A DNA stretch of 64,000 nucleotides. Source: Kitasatospora sp052076145. GTDB taxonomy: Bacteria > Actinomycetota > Actinomycetes > Streptomycetales > Streptomycetaceae. The notes below the pieces were generated by a model. That model had not been told where the DNA came from. It did no database searches and worked only from the letters and a program-made list of their open reading frames with translations. Positions within the stretch are counted from its first letter, which is position 1, and each line of letters starts with the position of its first letter. Shown here in pieces: positions 8,259 to 15,570 of the stretch. The translations under genes were made by a program, and so were the position numbers. Location: contig NZ_CP197246.1 in assembly GCF_052076145.1 (NCBI RefSeq), positions 4,650,001 to 4,714,000 of the forward strand, given 5' to 3'.

Positions 8259-10865
8259 ATGACTAGCCTCTTTGACGACCTCCCGCTCCCCGGCTTCGAG
8301 GACCCCTCGGCCGAGTCGCAGCAGCAGCCGAAGCCCGTCGACGAGCCCCCGTACGAGGAGCCTCCGTACGACGCTCCGCACGACATGTACGAGAGCACGT
8401 ACGAGGAGGCCATCCCCGAGGGCCTGTTCCAGACCGACCACGCGGCCGCCGTCGAGCGCGACGCCTGGCACCGCAACGGCGCTGCCCGCACCGTGGTGGA
8501 CCCGGTGCAGCTGCTGGAGGGGATGAACGACCCGCAGCGCGAGGCCGTGCTGCACGCCGGCTCGCCGCTGCTGATCGTCGCCGGGGCCGGCTCCGGCAAG
8601 ACCCGGGTGCTGACGCACCGGATCGCGTACCTGCTCGGCGCCCGGCACGTGCAGCCGGGCGAGATCCTGGCGATCACCTTCACCAACAAGGCCGCCGGGG
8701 AGATGCGCGAGCGCGTCGAGAGCCTGGTCGGGCCGCGCGCCCGCGCGATGTGGGTGTCGACCTTCCACAGCGCGTGCGTGCGCATCCTGCGCCGGGAGAG
8801 CAAGGTCCTCGGCTTCACGTCCAGCTTCTCGATCTACGACTCGGCGGATTCGCAGCGGCTGATGGCGCTGTGCTGCCGCGATCTCGACCTGGACCCGAAG
8901 CAGTTCCCGCCGAAGTCCTTCACCGCGAAGATCAGCAACCTCAAGAACGAGCTGATCGACGAGGAGACGTACGCCGCGCAGGCCGCCAACCCGATGGAGA
9001 AGAAGCTCGCCGAGGCGTACTTCCTCTACCAGCGCCGCCTGCGCGAGGCCAACGCGCTGGACTTCGACGACATCATCATGACGACGGTCAACCTGCTCCA
9101 GGCCTTCCCTGCCGTCGCAGAGCACTACCGCCGGCGCTTCCGGCACATCCTGGTCGACGAGTACCAGGACACCAACCACGCCCAGTACATGCTGGTCCGC
9201 GAGCTCAGCGGCGGCACCGCCCAGGCCCTGAAGCGCACCGTGGACGGCGACTTCGTCAACCCGGCAGCCGCGCAGCTCGCCGAGGTGCCGCCTGCCGAGC
9301 TGTGCGTGGTGGGTGACGCCGACCAGTCGATCTACGCCTTCCGAGGCGCGACGATCCGCAACATCCTCCAGTTCGAGGAGGACTACCCGGACGCGACGAC
9401 GATCCTGCTGGAGCAGAACTACCGCTCCACCCAGACCATCCTGAGCGCCGCCAACGCCGTCATCGAGCGCAACACCAGCCGCCGCGAGAAGAAGCTCTGG
9501 ACGGCGGGCGAGCACGGCGAGAAGGTCGTCGGGTACGTCGCGGACGACGAGCACGGCGAGGCGCAGTTCATCGCCGACGAGATCGACCGGCTGACCGACA
9601 AGGGCGAGGCCCGGCCCGGCGACGTCGCGATCTTCTACCGGACGAACGCGCAGTCCCGCGTCTTCGAAGAGGTCTTCATCCGGGTCGGCCTGCCCTACAA
9701 GGTCGTCGGCGGGGTGCGCTTCTACGAGCGCAAGGAGGTCCGCGACGTCCTCGCGTACCTGCGGGTGCTCTCCAACCCCGAGGACACCGTGCCGCTGCGG
9801 CGCATCCTCAACGTGCCCAAGCGCGGCATCGGCGACCGCGCCGAGGCGATGATCGACGCGCTCTCCTCGCGCGAGCGGATCAGCTTCGCCCAGGCGCTGC
9901 AGCGGGTCGACGAGGCGTACGGGATGGCCGCGCGCTCGGCCAACGCCGTACGGAAGTTCAACGACCTGATGGCCGGGCTGCGGCAGATCGTCGAATCCGG
10001 CGCGGGCCCGGCCGCCGTGCTGGAGGCGGTGCTGGAGGAGACCGGTTACCTCGCCGAACTCCAGCACTCCACCGACCCGCAGGACGAGACCCGGGTGGAG
10101 AACCTCCAGGAGCTCGCCGCCGTCGCCCTGGAGTACGAGAAGGACCCGGGCGAGCGCCCGGACGGCGACGGCGAGGGCACCCCGCCGGTCGGCTCGCTCG
10201 CCGACTTCCTGGAGCGGGTCGCGCTGGTCGCGGACTCCGACCAGATCCCCGATGACGAGGACGGCTCGGGCGTCATCACGATGATGACGCTGCACACGGC
10301 CAAGGGCCTCGAGTTCCCGGTGGTCTTCCTGACCGGCATGGAGGACGGGATCTTCCCGCACATGCGGGCCCTCAACCAGGTCAAGGAGCTGGAGGAGGAG
10401 CGCCGCCTCGCGTACGTCGGCCTTACCCGCGCCCGGCAGCGGCTCTACCTGACCCGCTCGGTGTTGCGCAGCGCCTGGGGCCAGCCCTCCTACAACCCGG
10501 CCTCGCGCTTCCTGGAGGAGATCCCGGATTCGCTGGTGCACTGGAAGCGGACGGGCGCGGCCTCGGCGCCGCCCTCCCGGAGCCTGTCCTCCTCCTCCTC
10601 CTCCTCGTCCTCGTCGTCCTCCTACGGCTCCTCCGCGCGGGGCGGCGCGGCGCCGAAGGCCGGCTGGGGCAAGTCCGTCCGCAAGGTCACCGAGCGCGAG
10701 ATCGTCGCGCTGGCCGTCGGCGACCGCGTGACCCACGACACCTTCGGCCTGGGCACGGTGGCGGCGACCTCGGGCGTCGGCGACAAGGCCCAGGCGACGA
10801 TCGACTTCGGTGCCTCCGGGCGCAAGCAGCTGCTGCTGCGCTACGCGCCGGTCGAGAAGTTGTAA
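8259..10865 (+). CDS. pcrA: ATP-dependent DNA helicase PcrA/UvrD (SF1A)
   Basis: An 868-residue 3'-5' DNA helicase for repair and for removing RecA and stalled RNA polymerase. All SF1A motifs are visible: Walker A AGAGSGKT (Lys114), motif II VDEYQDT, motif III GDADQSIYAFRGA, motif IV QNYRST, motif V TLHTAKGLEFPVVF and motif VI VGLTRAR. An acidic, proline-rich extension of about 80 residues precedes the helicase core. An insert of about 35 residues sits between motifs II and III, where typical PcrA is continuous. A run of 12 serines leads into a C-terminal Tudor-like domain (VGDRVTHDTFGLGTV), which in PcrA binds RNA polymerase. Normal PcrA length is about 720-780 residues, so the extensions account for the size. 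Confidence 0.95.
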   Translation: MTSLFDDLPLPGFEDPSAESQQQPKPVDEPPYEEPPYDAPHDMYESTYEEAIPEGLFQTDHAAAVERDAWHRNGAARTVVDPVQLLEGMNDPQREAVLHAGSPLLIVAGAGSGKTRVLTHRIAYLLGARHVQPGEILAITFTNKAAGEMRERVESLVGPRARAMWVSTFHSACVRILRRESKVLGFTSSFSIYDSADSQRLMALCCRDLDLDPKQFPPKSFTAKISNLKNELIDEETYAAQAANPMEKKLAEAYFLYQRRLREANALDFDDIIMTTVNLLQAFPAVAEHYRRRFRHILVDEYQDTNHAQYMLVRELSGGTAQALKRTVDGDFVNPAAAQLAEVPPAELCVVGDADQSIYAFRGATIRNILQFEEDYPDATTILLEQNYRSTQTILSAANAVIERNTSRREKKLWTAGEHGEKVVGYVADDEHGEAQFIADEIDRLTDKGEARPGDVAIFYRTNAQSRVFEEVFIRVGLPYKVVGGVRFYERKEVRDVLAYLRVLSNPEDTVPLRRILNVPKRGIGDRAEAMIDALSSRERISFAQALQRVDEAYGMAARSANAVRKFNDLMAGLRQIVESGAGPAAVLEAVLEETGYLAELQHSTDPQDETRVENLQELAAVALEYEKDPGERPDGDGEGTPPVGSLADFLERVALVADSDQIPDDEDGSGVITMMTLHTAKGLEFPVVFLTGMEDGIFPHMRALNQVKELEEERRLAYVGLTRARQRLYLTRSVLRSAWGQPSYNPASRFLEEIPDSLVHWKRTGAASAPPSRSLSSSSSSSSSSSSYGSSARGGAAPKAGWGKSVRKVTEREIVALAVGDRVTHDTFGLGTVAATSGVGDKAQATIDFGASGRKQLLLRYAPVEKL
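10587..10622 (+). repeat. Serine-codon tract in the pcrA linker
   Basis: Twelve consecutive serine codons, mostly TCC with three TCG, in the linker between the helicase core and the C-terminal Tudor-like domain. A trinucleotide repeat of this kind is prone to length change by slippage without loss of frame. Confidence 0.85.
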
Positions 10866-10871
10866 CTCCCT

Positions 10872-10923
10872 GGTCGGCCTCCCCATGAGCCGGTTATCGA
10901 TGGTTAACTACGGGAGGCCGACC
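10872..10923. other. Long-loop inverted repeat between pcrA and icmB
   Basis: Perfect 12-bp arms (10872-10883 GGTCGGCCTCCC and 10912-10923) enclose a 28-bp, relatively AT-rich loop containing GGTTATCGATGGTTAAC. It begins 6 bp after the pcrA stop and ends 43 bp before the icmB start. It could be a pcrA terminator or attenuator, or an operator for icmB. The large loop is unusual for a simple terminator. Confidence 0.5.
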
Positions 10924-10965
10924 GGGTCGGCCGCGTGTTGGGACAACGTGGTCCAGGAGGCAGTG

Positions 10966-11364
10966 ATGGGTGTGTCAGGCCCGATCCGTGTGGTCGTAGC
11001 CAAGCCGGGGCTCGACGGGCATGACCGGGGCGCCAAGGTGATCGCGCGGGCGCTGCGCGACGCCGGTATGGAGGTCATCTACACCGGCCTGCACCAGACC
11101 CCCGAGCAGATCGTCGACACGGCGATCCAGGAGGACGCGGACGGCATCGGCCTGTCCGTCCTCTCCGGCGCCCACATGACACTGTGCGCCAAGGTGGTCG
11201 AGCTGCTGAAGGAGCGCGACGCCGCCGACATCAAGGTCTTCTGCGGCGGCATCATCCCGGACGACGACATGGCCGAGCTCAAGGCGCTCGGCGTCATCGG
11301 CATCTTCACCCCGGGCACCCCGACCACCGAGATCATCGACTGGGTCAAGTCCAACCTCCGCTAG
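10966..11364 (+). CDS. icmB: Stand-alone B12-binding acyl-CoA mutase small subunit (IcmB-like)
   Basis: A 132-residue cobalamin-binding domain protein. The DxHxxG motif is present (Asp17, His19, Gly22 in LDGHDRG), with the His providing the lower axial cobalt ligand. The downstream SVLSGAH and CGGIIPDDD loops are also present. In Streptomyces, isobutyryl-CoA mutase is a heterodimer whose small B12 subunit, IcmB, is encoded away from IcmA. The gene position next to pcrA matches what I recall for icmB (SCO4800). It would interconvert isobutyryl-CoA and n-butyryl-CoA, linking valine and fatty-acid catabolism to polyketide precursors. A small subunit of a related mutase cannot be excluded. AGGAGG sits 5 bp before the ATG at 10966. 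Confidence 0.8.
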   Translation: MGVSGPIRVVVAKPGLDGHDRGAKVIARALRDAGMEVIYTGLHQTPEQIVDTAIQEDADGIGLSVLSGAHMTLCAKVVELLKERDAADIKVFCGGIIPDDDMAELKALGVIGIFTPGTPTTEIIDWVKSNLR

Positions 11365-12923
11365 GGACCGGTCTGCGGGTCCAGCTCGGAGAGCATCGCG
11401 GCGCGGAAGCGCAGCGTCCCCGCCAGCCGGGTGAAGGTCTCCGCCCAGGAGCTGTCCGGGGTGGTCACGGCCGCCAGCGACTCGACCTCCGGGGCGGTCT
11501 CGGGGGCGAGCGCCCGCTCGGTCATGCCGAGCACGCCGCTGTGGCTCCACGGGTACGCGCCGGAGTCGGCCGCCCGTCGGAGCGCGGCGACGACGGCGGT
11601 GCTCAGCGGCGGGGTCCAGGGCGTGGCGCAGGCGCCGAGTGCCTGGAACGCCTCGCCCAGCCCGTGGGCGGCTATGTAGGAGGCCGTCCAGGCCGCCCGC
11701 TCGGCGGGGGGCAGGACGGCGAGCAGCTTGGCGGAGGCGCCGGCCGTCCGGTCCGGGCGGCCGCGCCTGGCGGGCCGGACCGTCGGCGCCGGCCCGAGCA
11801 GGGCGCGGGCCCAGACGGCGTCCTGCTGCCGGACGGCGGCGCGGGCCCAGCCCTCCCGCAGGTCCTCCGTCCACTCCTGCTCGACCACCGGCAGGGCGAG
11901 CAGCTGCGCCGGGTCGAGCCCGGTGTCGCCCGTCCAGACCCCGAGCGGAGTGGCGGCGACGACCTCGCCGAACCACCAGGCCCGTTCGCCGCGCCCGGTG
12001 GGGGACTTGGGCGGCACGCCGTCCCGCTGCATCGCGGCGTCGCACTCGGCGGGCGGGTCGACCACCAGCCTGCCGCCGCTGGACAGCCTGCCTCCCTCGA
12101 ACCGCACGGCGGCGCGGGCCCGTTCGGCCATCCGCCCCGCCAGCGCGGAGCCGGGGAGGGTGGAGAGCAGCTCGGCGGCCATCGCCCGGACGTTCTTGCT
12201 GCGGTCGGTGAGGGTGGCCTCCAGGAACTCCTCGTCGGCGGGCGACAACCCCTCCTGGAGGGTGTCGAGGAAGAGCAGCCGGTCCTCCGCGCGCTCCGCC
12301 GCCCAGGTCGAGCGCAGCAGGCCGAGGGCGGCCGCCGGGTCGCTGCGGCGCAGTCTGGTCAGGTGGGTGACCCGCTCGGCGAACAGGCCCTCCTGCCAGA
12401 GCCGGTCGGTCGGCTCGGCGGGTGCGGCCTGCGCGACCGTACGGCTGACGAAGCGCCAGTCCGGGTTCTGCGCGGCGAGCCAGTGACCGAGCGGACCGGC
12501 CAGGGTGACGGTGTCGCTGCGCAGTTCGGTGCGGGCGCGGGCCGCGTCCAGCAGCTCGGGCAGCTGGGCGGCGGGCGCCCGGTAGCCGTGTTCGCGGGCC
12601 GTGGCGAGCCACTGCGGCAGCAGCTCGCCGAGATTGGCGACGTGCCCGGCGCCCTGCCGCTCGCCGATCAGCAGGGCGAGCCGTCGGGCGGCGGCCTCCG
12701 GCACCTCGGGCCGGGGGTCGGGCGCGGGGGGCTCCGGCAGCTCGACGGCCGGGCCGGGCCGGGCCCCGGCCCGGCGCCGTACGGTCTCCAGGGCGGCCAG
12801 CTCCAGCAGGGCGCGGGCCGGGTCGGAGCGGTCCACGGCGGCGGTGAGCGTGCTGCCGGCGGGCGGTAGCGGTCGGCGGTCGGTGCCGAGCAGGGCGGCG
12901 GTCCGGAGGTCTTCCCAGGTCAC
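11361..12923 (-). CDS. DUF5691 family protein, partner of the SWIM protein
   Basis: A 520-residue soluble protein without signal peptide or membrane helices. It is rich in Ala/Leu helices separated by Trp and Pro, resembling helical-repeat scaffolds. I recognise it as DUF5691 (opening WEDLRTAALLGTDRRPLP), a family regularly encoded next to SWIM zinc-finger proteins and MoxR/VWA genes. No catalytic motif is seen. It lies 28 bp downstream of the SWIM gene on the same strand, so the two are probably one operon. Its stop codon overlaps that of icmB: both read out of a shared CTAG palindrome (11361-11364), with no room for a terminator. The function is unknown; a structural or adaptor role in the MoxR cassette is inferred from context. 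Confidence 0.75.
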   Translation of the reverse strand: MTWEDLRTAALLGTDRRPLPPAGSTLTAAVDRSDPARALLELAALETVRRRAGARPGPAVELPEPPAPDPRPEVPEAAARRLALLIGERQGAGHVANLGELLPQWLATAREHGYRAPAAQLPELLDAARARTELRSDTVTLAGPLGHWLAAQNPDWRFVSRTVAQAAPAEPTDRLWQEGLFAERVTHLTRLRRSDPAAALGLLRSTWAAERAEDRLLFLDTLQEGLSPADEEFLEATLTDRSKNVRAMAAELLSTLPGSALAGRMAERARAAVRFEGGRLSSGGRLVVDPPAECDAAMQRDGVPPKSPTGRGERAWWFGEVVAATPLGVWTGDTGLDPAQLLALPVVEQEWTEDLREGWARAAVRQQDAVWARALLGPAPTVRPARRGRPDRTAGASAKLLAVLPPAERAAWTASYIAAHGLGEAFQALGACATPWTPPLSTAVVAALRRAADSGAYPWSHSGVLGMTERALAPETAPEVESLAAVTTPDSSWAETFTRLAGTLRFRAAMLSELDPQTGP

Positions 12924-12951
12924 TGTGCGGCTCCTTGGTCGGTAGGGCGGG

Positions 12952-14268
12952 TCATCGGGCGAGGGCGGTCGGGCGGCCGTCGCGCGTCCAGGCGGTGACG
13001 GGGGCGAAGCCCGCGTGCCCGTACTCGCCGAAGAGCGTCACCGGGTGCCCGGCCGAGACGGCCGCGAGCCGCCAGAGCGCGGTCTCGGGGATGCTGCCCG
13101 GCCGGACGGCGACGCTGTGCCGACCGTCCGTCAGCTGCCAGCCGCCGGGCCGCAGGACCGGCACCACGCCGTCCAGCACGGTCGGCCAGTGCTCGAGCCA
13201 GGGATCGTCCGCGACGGCCTCGCCGTACGCTGCGGCGGCCTCCTCGGGGGAGAGCCCGGCGGGCGGCTCGGCCGGGGCCGGCTCGGGCGTGCCGTGCCGG
13301 GTGCCGAGGACGGCCCGAAGCGGGCGGGCGCCCGGGTGGAAGGCCAGCTCGGCCTCCAGCAACAGACCGGTGGGCAGGGCGAGTTCGGGAGCCTTGCCGG
13401 GGCGTCCGAAGGAGAGCAGCAGGGCCGGGCGGCCGGTCTTGGCGCCGCGCAGCCAGATCCGCCGGGTGGTGAGCCGCCCGTCGGCGGAGCCCTCGGCGCC
13501 GGTGGTGCGGGCGCCGAGCACCTGCCAGCGGTCGCGGACCGTCGGCCCGGCGAGCAGCTCGGCGGTGTCGCTGGTGAAACCGACCCGGGTGCGGACGGTC
13601 GCCGCCAGCGGCTCCGGCAGCTCGCCGACCCGGCCGTAGGCCCCGGCGAGCAGGTCGAGCAGCGCGTACCCGGAGAGCAGCTCGTCCTCCGGTGTCTCCT
13701 CCAACTGCCGTACCCGCGAGGCCAGCCCGGGGGCCTGGGCGTCGACCATCCGGGCCGCGACCTCCCCCCAGCCGCCCGCGACGGGCGCCCGGTCGGCCAG
13801 GCCGTGCCGGACGCGGTCGGCGAGCCGCAGCCGCAGCTCCTGTGCCCCCGCAGCGACGCGGGCCGCACGCTGCTCGGCCCGGCGCTGCGCGGCGACCGGG
13901 TCGGTGACGGCCGCCACGGCGGGCTTCTCCACCTCCTGCCGCCCGGCCAGCCACTCCGCCGCCCACTCGGGCGGCTCGGCGCCCGAGGCGACGGCCTCCG
14001 GGCTGCCGCTCCACAGCAGCAGCAGGCCCAGTGCGTGCTTGCACGGGAACTTCCGGCTCGGGCAACTGCACTTGTACGCAGGCGCGGCCAGGTCGATCAC
14101 CGTCCGGTACGGCGTGCTGCCGCTGCCCTTGCAGAGCCCCCACAGTGCGGTGTGCCCCCAGCCCGTCCCGGACCAGGGAGCGGCGGCGGAGAGCTTGCCC
14201 GCCGCCTTGCACGACGCCTGGTCAGGCGCGAGGGACAGGACGTGTTCGGTGCTCCAACGTTCCTCCAT
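12952..14268 (-). CDS. SWIM zinc-finger family protein (YehQ-like)
   Basis: A 438-residue protein with a SWIM zinc finger near the N-terminus: Cys67-x-Cys69 -x6- Cys76-x-His78 in the stretch YKCSCPSRKFPCKHALG. SWIM domains bind zinc and are implicated in DNA or protein contacts. The remaining 350 residues are helical and Ala/Arg-rich with no recognised enzyme motif. The ATG at 14266-14268 is preferred over the start 24 bp upstream, because the family usually opens with a short segment before WSTEHVLSLAPD. It is transcribed divergently from the MoxR gene, 149 bp away. SWIM, MoxR, DUF5682 and VWA genes co-occur in many bacteria, including E. coli yehL-yehM-yehP-yehQ. Confidence 0.85.
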   Translation of the reverse strand: MEERWSTEHVLSLAPDQASCKAAGKLSAAAPWSGTGWGHTALWGLCKGSGSTPYRTVIDLAAPAYKCSCPSRKFPCKHALGLLLLWSGSPEAVASGAEPPEWAAEWLAGRQEVEKPAVAAVTDPVAAQRRAEQRAARVAAGAQELRLRLADRVRHGLADRAPVAGGWGEVAARMVDAQAPGLASRVRQLEETPEDELLSGYALLDLLAGAYGRVGELPEPLAATVRTRVGFTSDTAELLAGPTVRDRWQVLGARTTGAEGSADGRLTTRRIWLRGAKTGRPALLLSFGRPGKAPELALPTGLLLEAELAFHPGARPLRAVLGTRHGTPEPAPAEPPAGLSPEEAAAAYGEAVADDPWLEHWPTVLDGVVPVLRPGGWQLTDGRHSVAVRPGSIPETALWRLAAVSAGHPVTLFGEYGHAGFAPVTAWTRDGRPTALAR

Positions 14269-14286
14269 GCCGCAGACGCTAGAAGC

Positions 14287-14324
14287 GCCCACTGACAGTC
14301 GGTCGGCGGGCGCTGTCAGTGGGC
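14287..14324. promoter_or_regulatory. 12-bp inverted repeat in the divergent SWIM/MoxR promoter region
   Basis: Perfect arms GCCCACTGACAG (14287-14298) and CTGTCAGTGGGC (14313-14324) with a 14-bp spacer. The centre is about 38 bp from the SWIM start and about 112 bp from the MoxR start. Arm length, spacing and location suit a dimeric regulator's operator controlling both arms. A transcribed hairpin is the alternative. Confidence 0.55.
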
Positions 14325-14417
14325 TGCGGCATCGTTGTTCTCGCAGGCAGAGCCTCCGCCGACACCCACTTCCCCGTCCTTCCGCCCTGCCACAGGTATG
14401 CCCTGAAGGAGCTTCAG

Positions 14418-15521
14418 ATGACTGCTCGTACGAGTGAGAACGCCGCCCAGGCCGAGGTGCTCCGGGAGCACGCCGAGGACGCGTACGCCGCCGAGCTCGC
14501 CGCTCTCGCCGCGCAGGACGACCGCCCCCGCCCCGAGCGCTGGCGGCTCTCGCCCTGGGCCGTCGCCACGTACCTGCTCGGCGGCGAGCTGCCGGACGGC
14601 ACGGTGATCAGCCCCAAGTACGTCGGCCCGCGCCGGATCGTCGAGGTCGCCGTCACCACGCTGGCCACCGACCGGGCGCTGCTGCTGCTCGGGGTGCCCG
14701 GCACTGCCAAGACCTGGGTCTCCGAGCACCTCGCGGCGGCGATCTCCGGTGACTCCACGCTGCTCGTCCAGGGCACCGCCGGGACGCCGGAGGAGGCCGT
14801 CCGCTACGGCTGGAACTACGCCCAGCTGCTCGCGCACGGGCCCAGCCGGGCGGCGCTGGTGCCCTCCCCGGTGATGCGGGCGATGGCCGACGGCAAGATC
14901 GCCCGGGTCGAGGAGCTGACCCGCATCCCGGCCGACGTGCAGGACGGCCTGATCACCATCCTCTCCGAGAAGACCCTGCCGATCCCCGAGCTGGGCGACG
15001 AGACGCAGGCCGTGCGCGGCTTCAACCTGATCGCCACCGCCAACGACCGCGACCGGGGCGTCAACGAGCTCTCCAGCGCGCTGCGCCGCCGGTTCAACAC
15101 CGTCGTCCTCCCGCTGCCCGGCTCGCTGGACGAGGAGGTCGACATCGTCACCCGCCGGGTCAACCAGCTCGGCCGCTCGCTCGACCTGCCCGAACTCCCG
15201 GGCGGAGCCGAGGAGATCCGCCGGGTCGTCACGGTCTTCCGCGAGCTGCGGGACGGCATCACCACCGACGGCCGCACCAAGGTCAAGACCCCGAGCGGCA
15301 CCCTCTCCACCGCCGAGGCGATCTCCGTCGTCACCAACGGCCTCGCCCTCGCCGCCCACTTCGGCGACGGCGTGCTCCGCGCCGCCGACGTCACCACCGG
15401 CATAGCCGGCGCCGTCCTGCGCGACCCGGTCGCCGACCGGGCCGTCTGGCGCGAGTACGTCGAGGGCGTCGTCCGCGAGCGCGAGGGCTGGAAGGACTTC
15501 TACCGCGCAGCGAGGCAGTAG
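14418..15521 (+). CDS. MoxR-type AAA+ ATPase (YehL-like)
   Basis: A 367-residue AAA+ ATPase. Walker A is GVPGTAKT (residues 92-99, Lys98). The Walker B region reads ARVEEL (162-167), where the usual Asp-Glu pair is Glu-Glu. Sensor 1 is IATAND (Asn209), and the arginine-finger region is ALRRRF (221-226). MoxR ATPases act as chaperones that remodel or insert cofactors into partner complexes, almost always with a VWA protein encoded nearby, as here two genes downstream. AAGGAG lies 8 bp before the ATG. It is the first gene of the plus-strand arm (MoxR, DUF5682, VWA) and the counterpart of E. coli yehL. The target is unknown. Confidence 0.9.
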   Translation: MTARTSENAAQAEVLREHAEDAYAAELAALAAQDDRPRPERWRLSPWAVATYLLGGELPDGTVISPKYVGPRRIVEVAVTTLATDRALLLLGVPGTAKTWVSEHLAAAISGDSTLLVQGTAGTPEEAVRYGWNYAQLLAHGPSRAALVPSPVMRAMADGKIARVEELTRIPADVQDGLITILSEKTLPIPELGDETQAVRGFNLIATANDRDRGVNELSSALRRRFNTVVLPLPGSLDEEVDIVTRRVNQLGRSLDLPELPGGAEEIRRVVTVFRELRDGITTDGRTKVKTPSGTLSTAEAISVVTNGLALAAHFGDGVLRAADVTTGIAGAVLRDPVADRAVWREYVEGVVREREGWKDFYRAARQ

Positions 15522-15525
15522 CCCG

Positions 15526-15545
15526 GCACGTCACAGCACGTCACA
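15526..15545 (+). repeat. Tandem 10-bp repeat between MoxR and DUF5682 genes
   Basis: GCACGTCACA occurs twice back to back in the 49-bp gap, starting 5 bp after the MoxR stop codon. The downstream gene has its own GAAAGGAG ribosome site at 15554-15561. Confidence 0.7.
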
Positions 15546-15570
15546 CCGAAGTCGAAAGGAGAGCACGCCG

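Noticed and set aside
8190..10886. Long minus-strand open frame opposite pcrA (898 codons)
   Set aside because: It is the shadow of pcrA in very GC-rich DNA. Its translation is Arg/Gly/Val-rich without domains, while the plus strand carries all helicase motifs.
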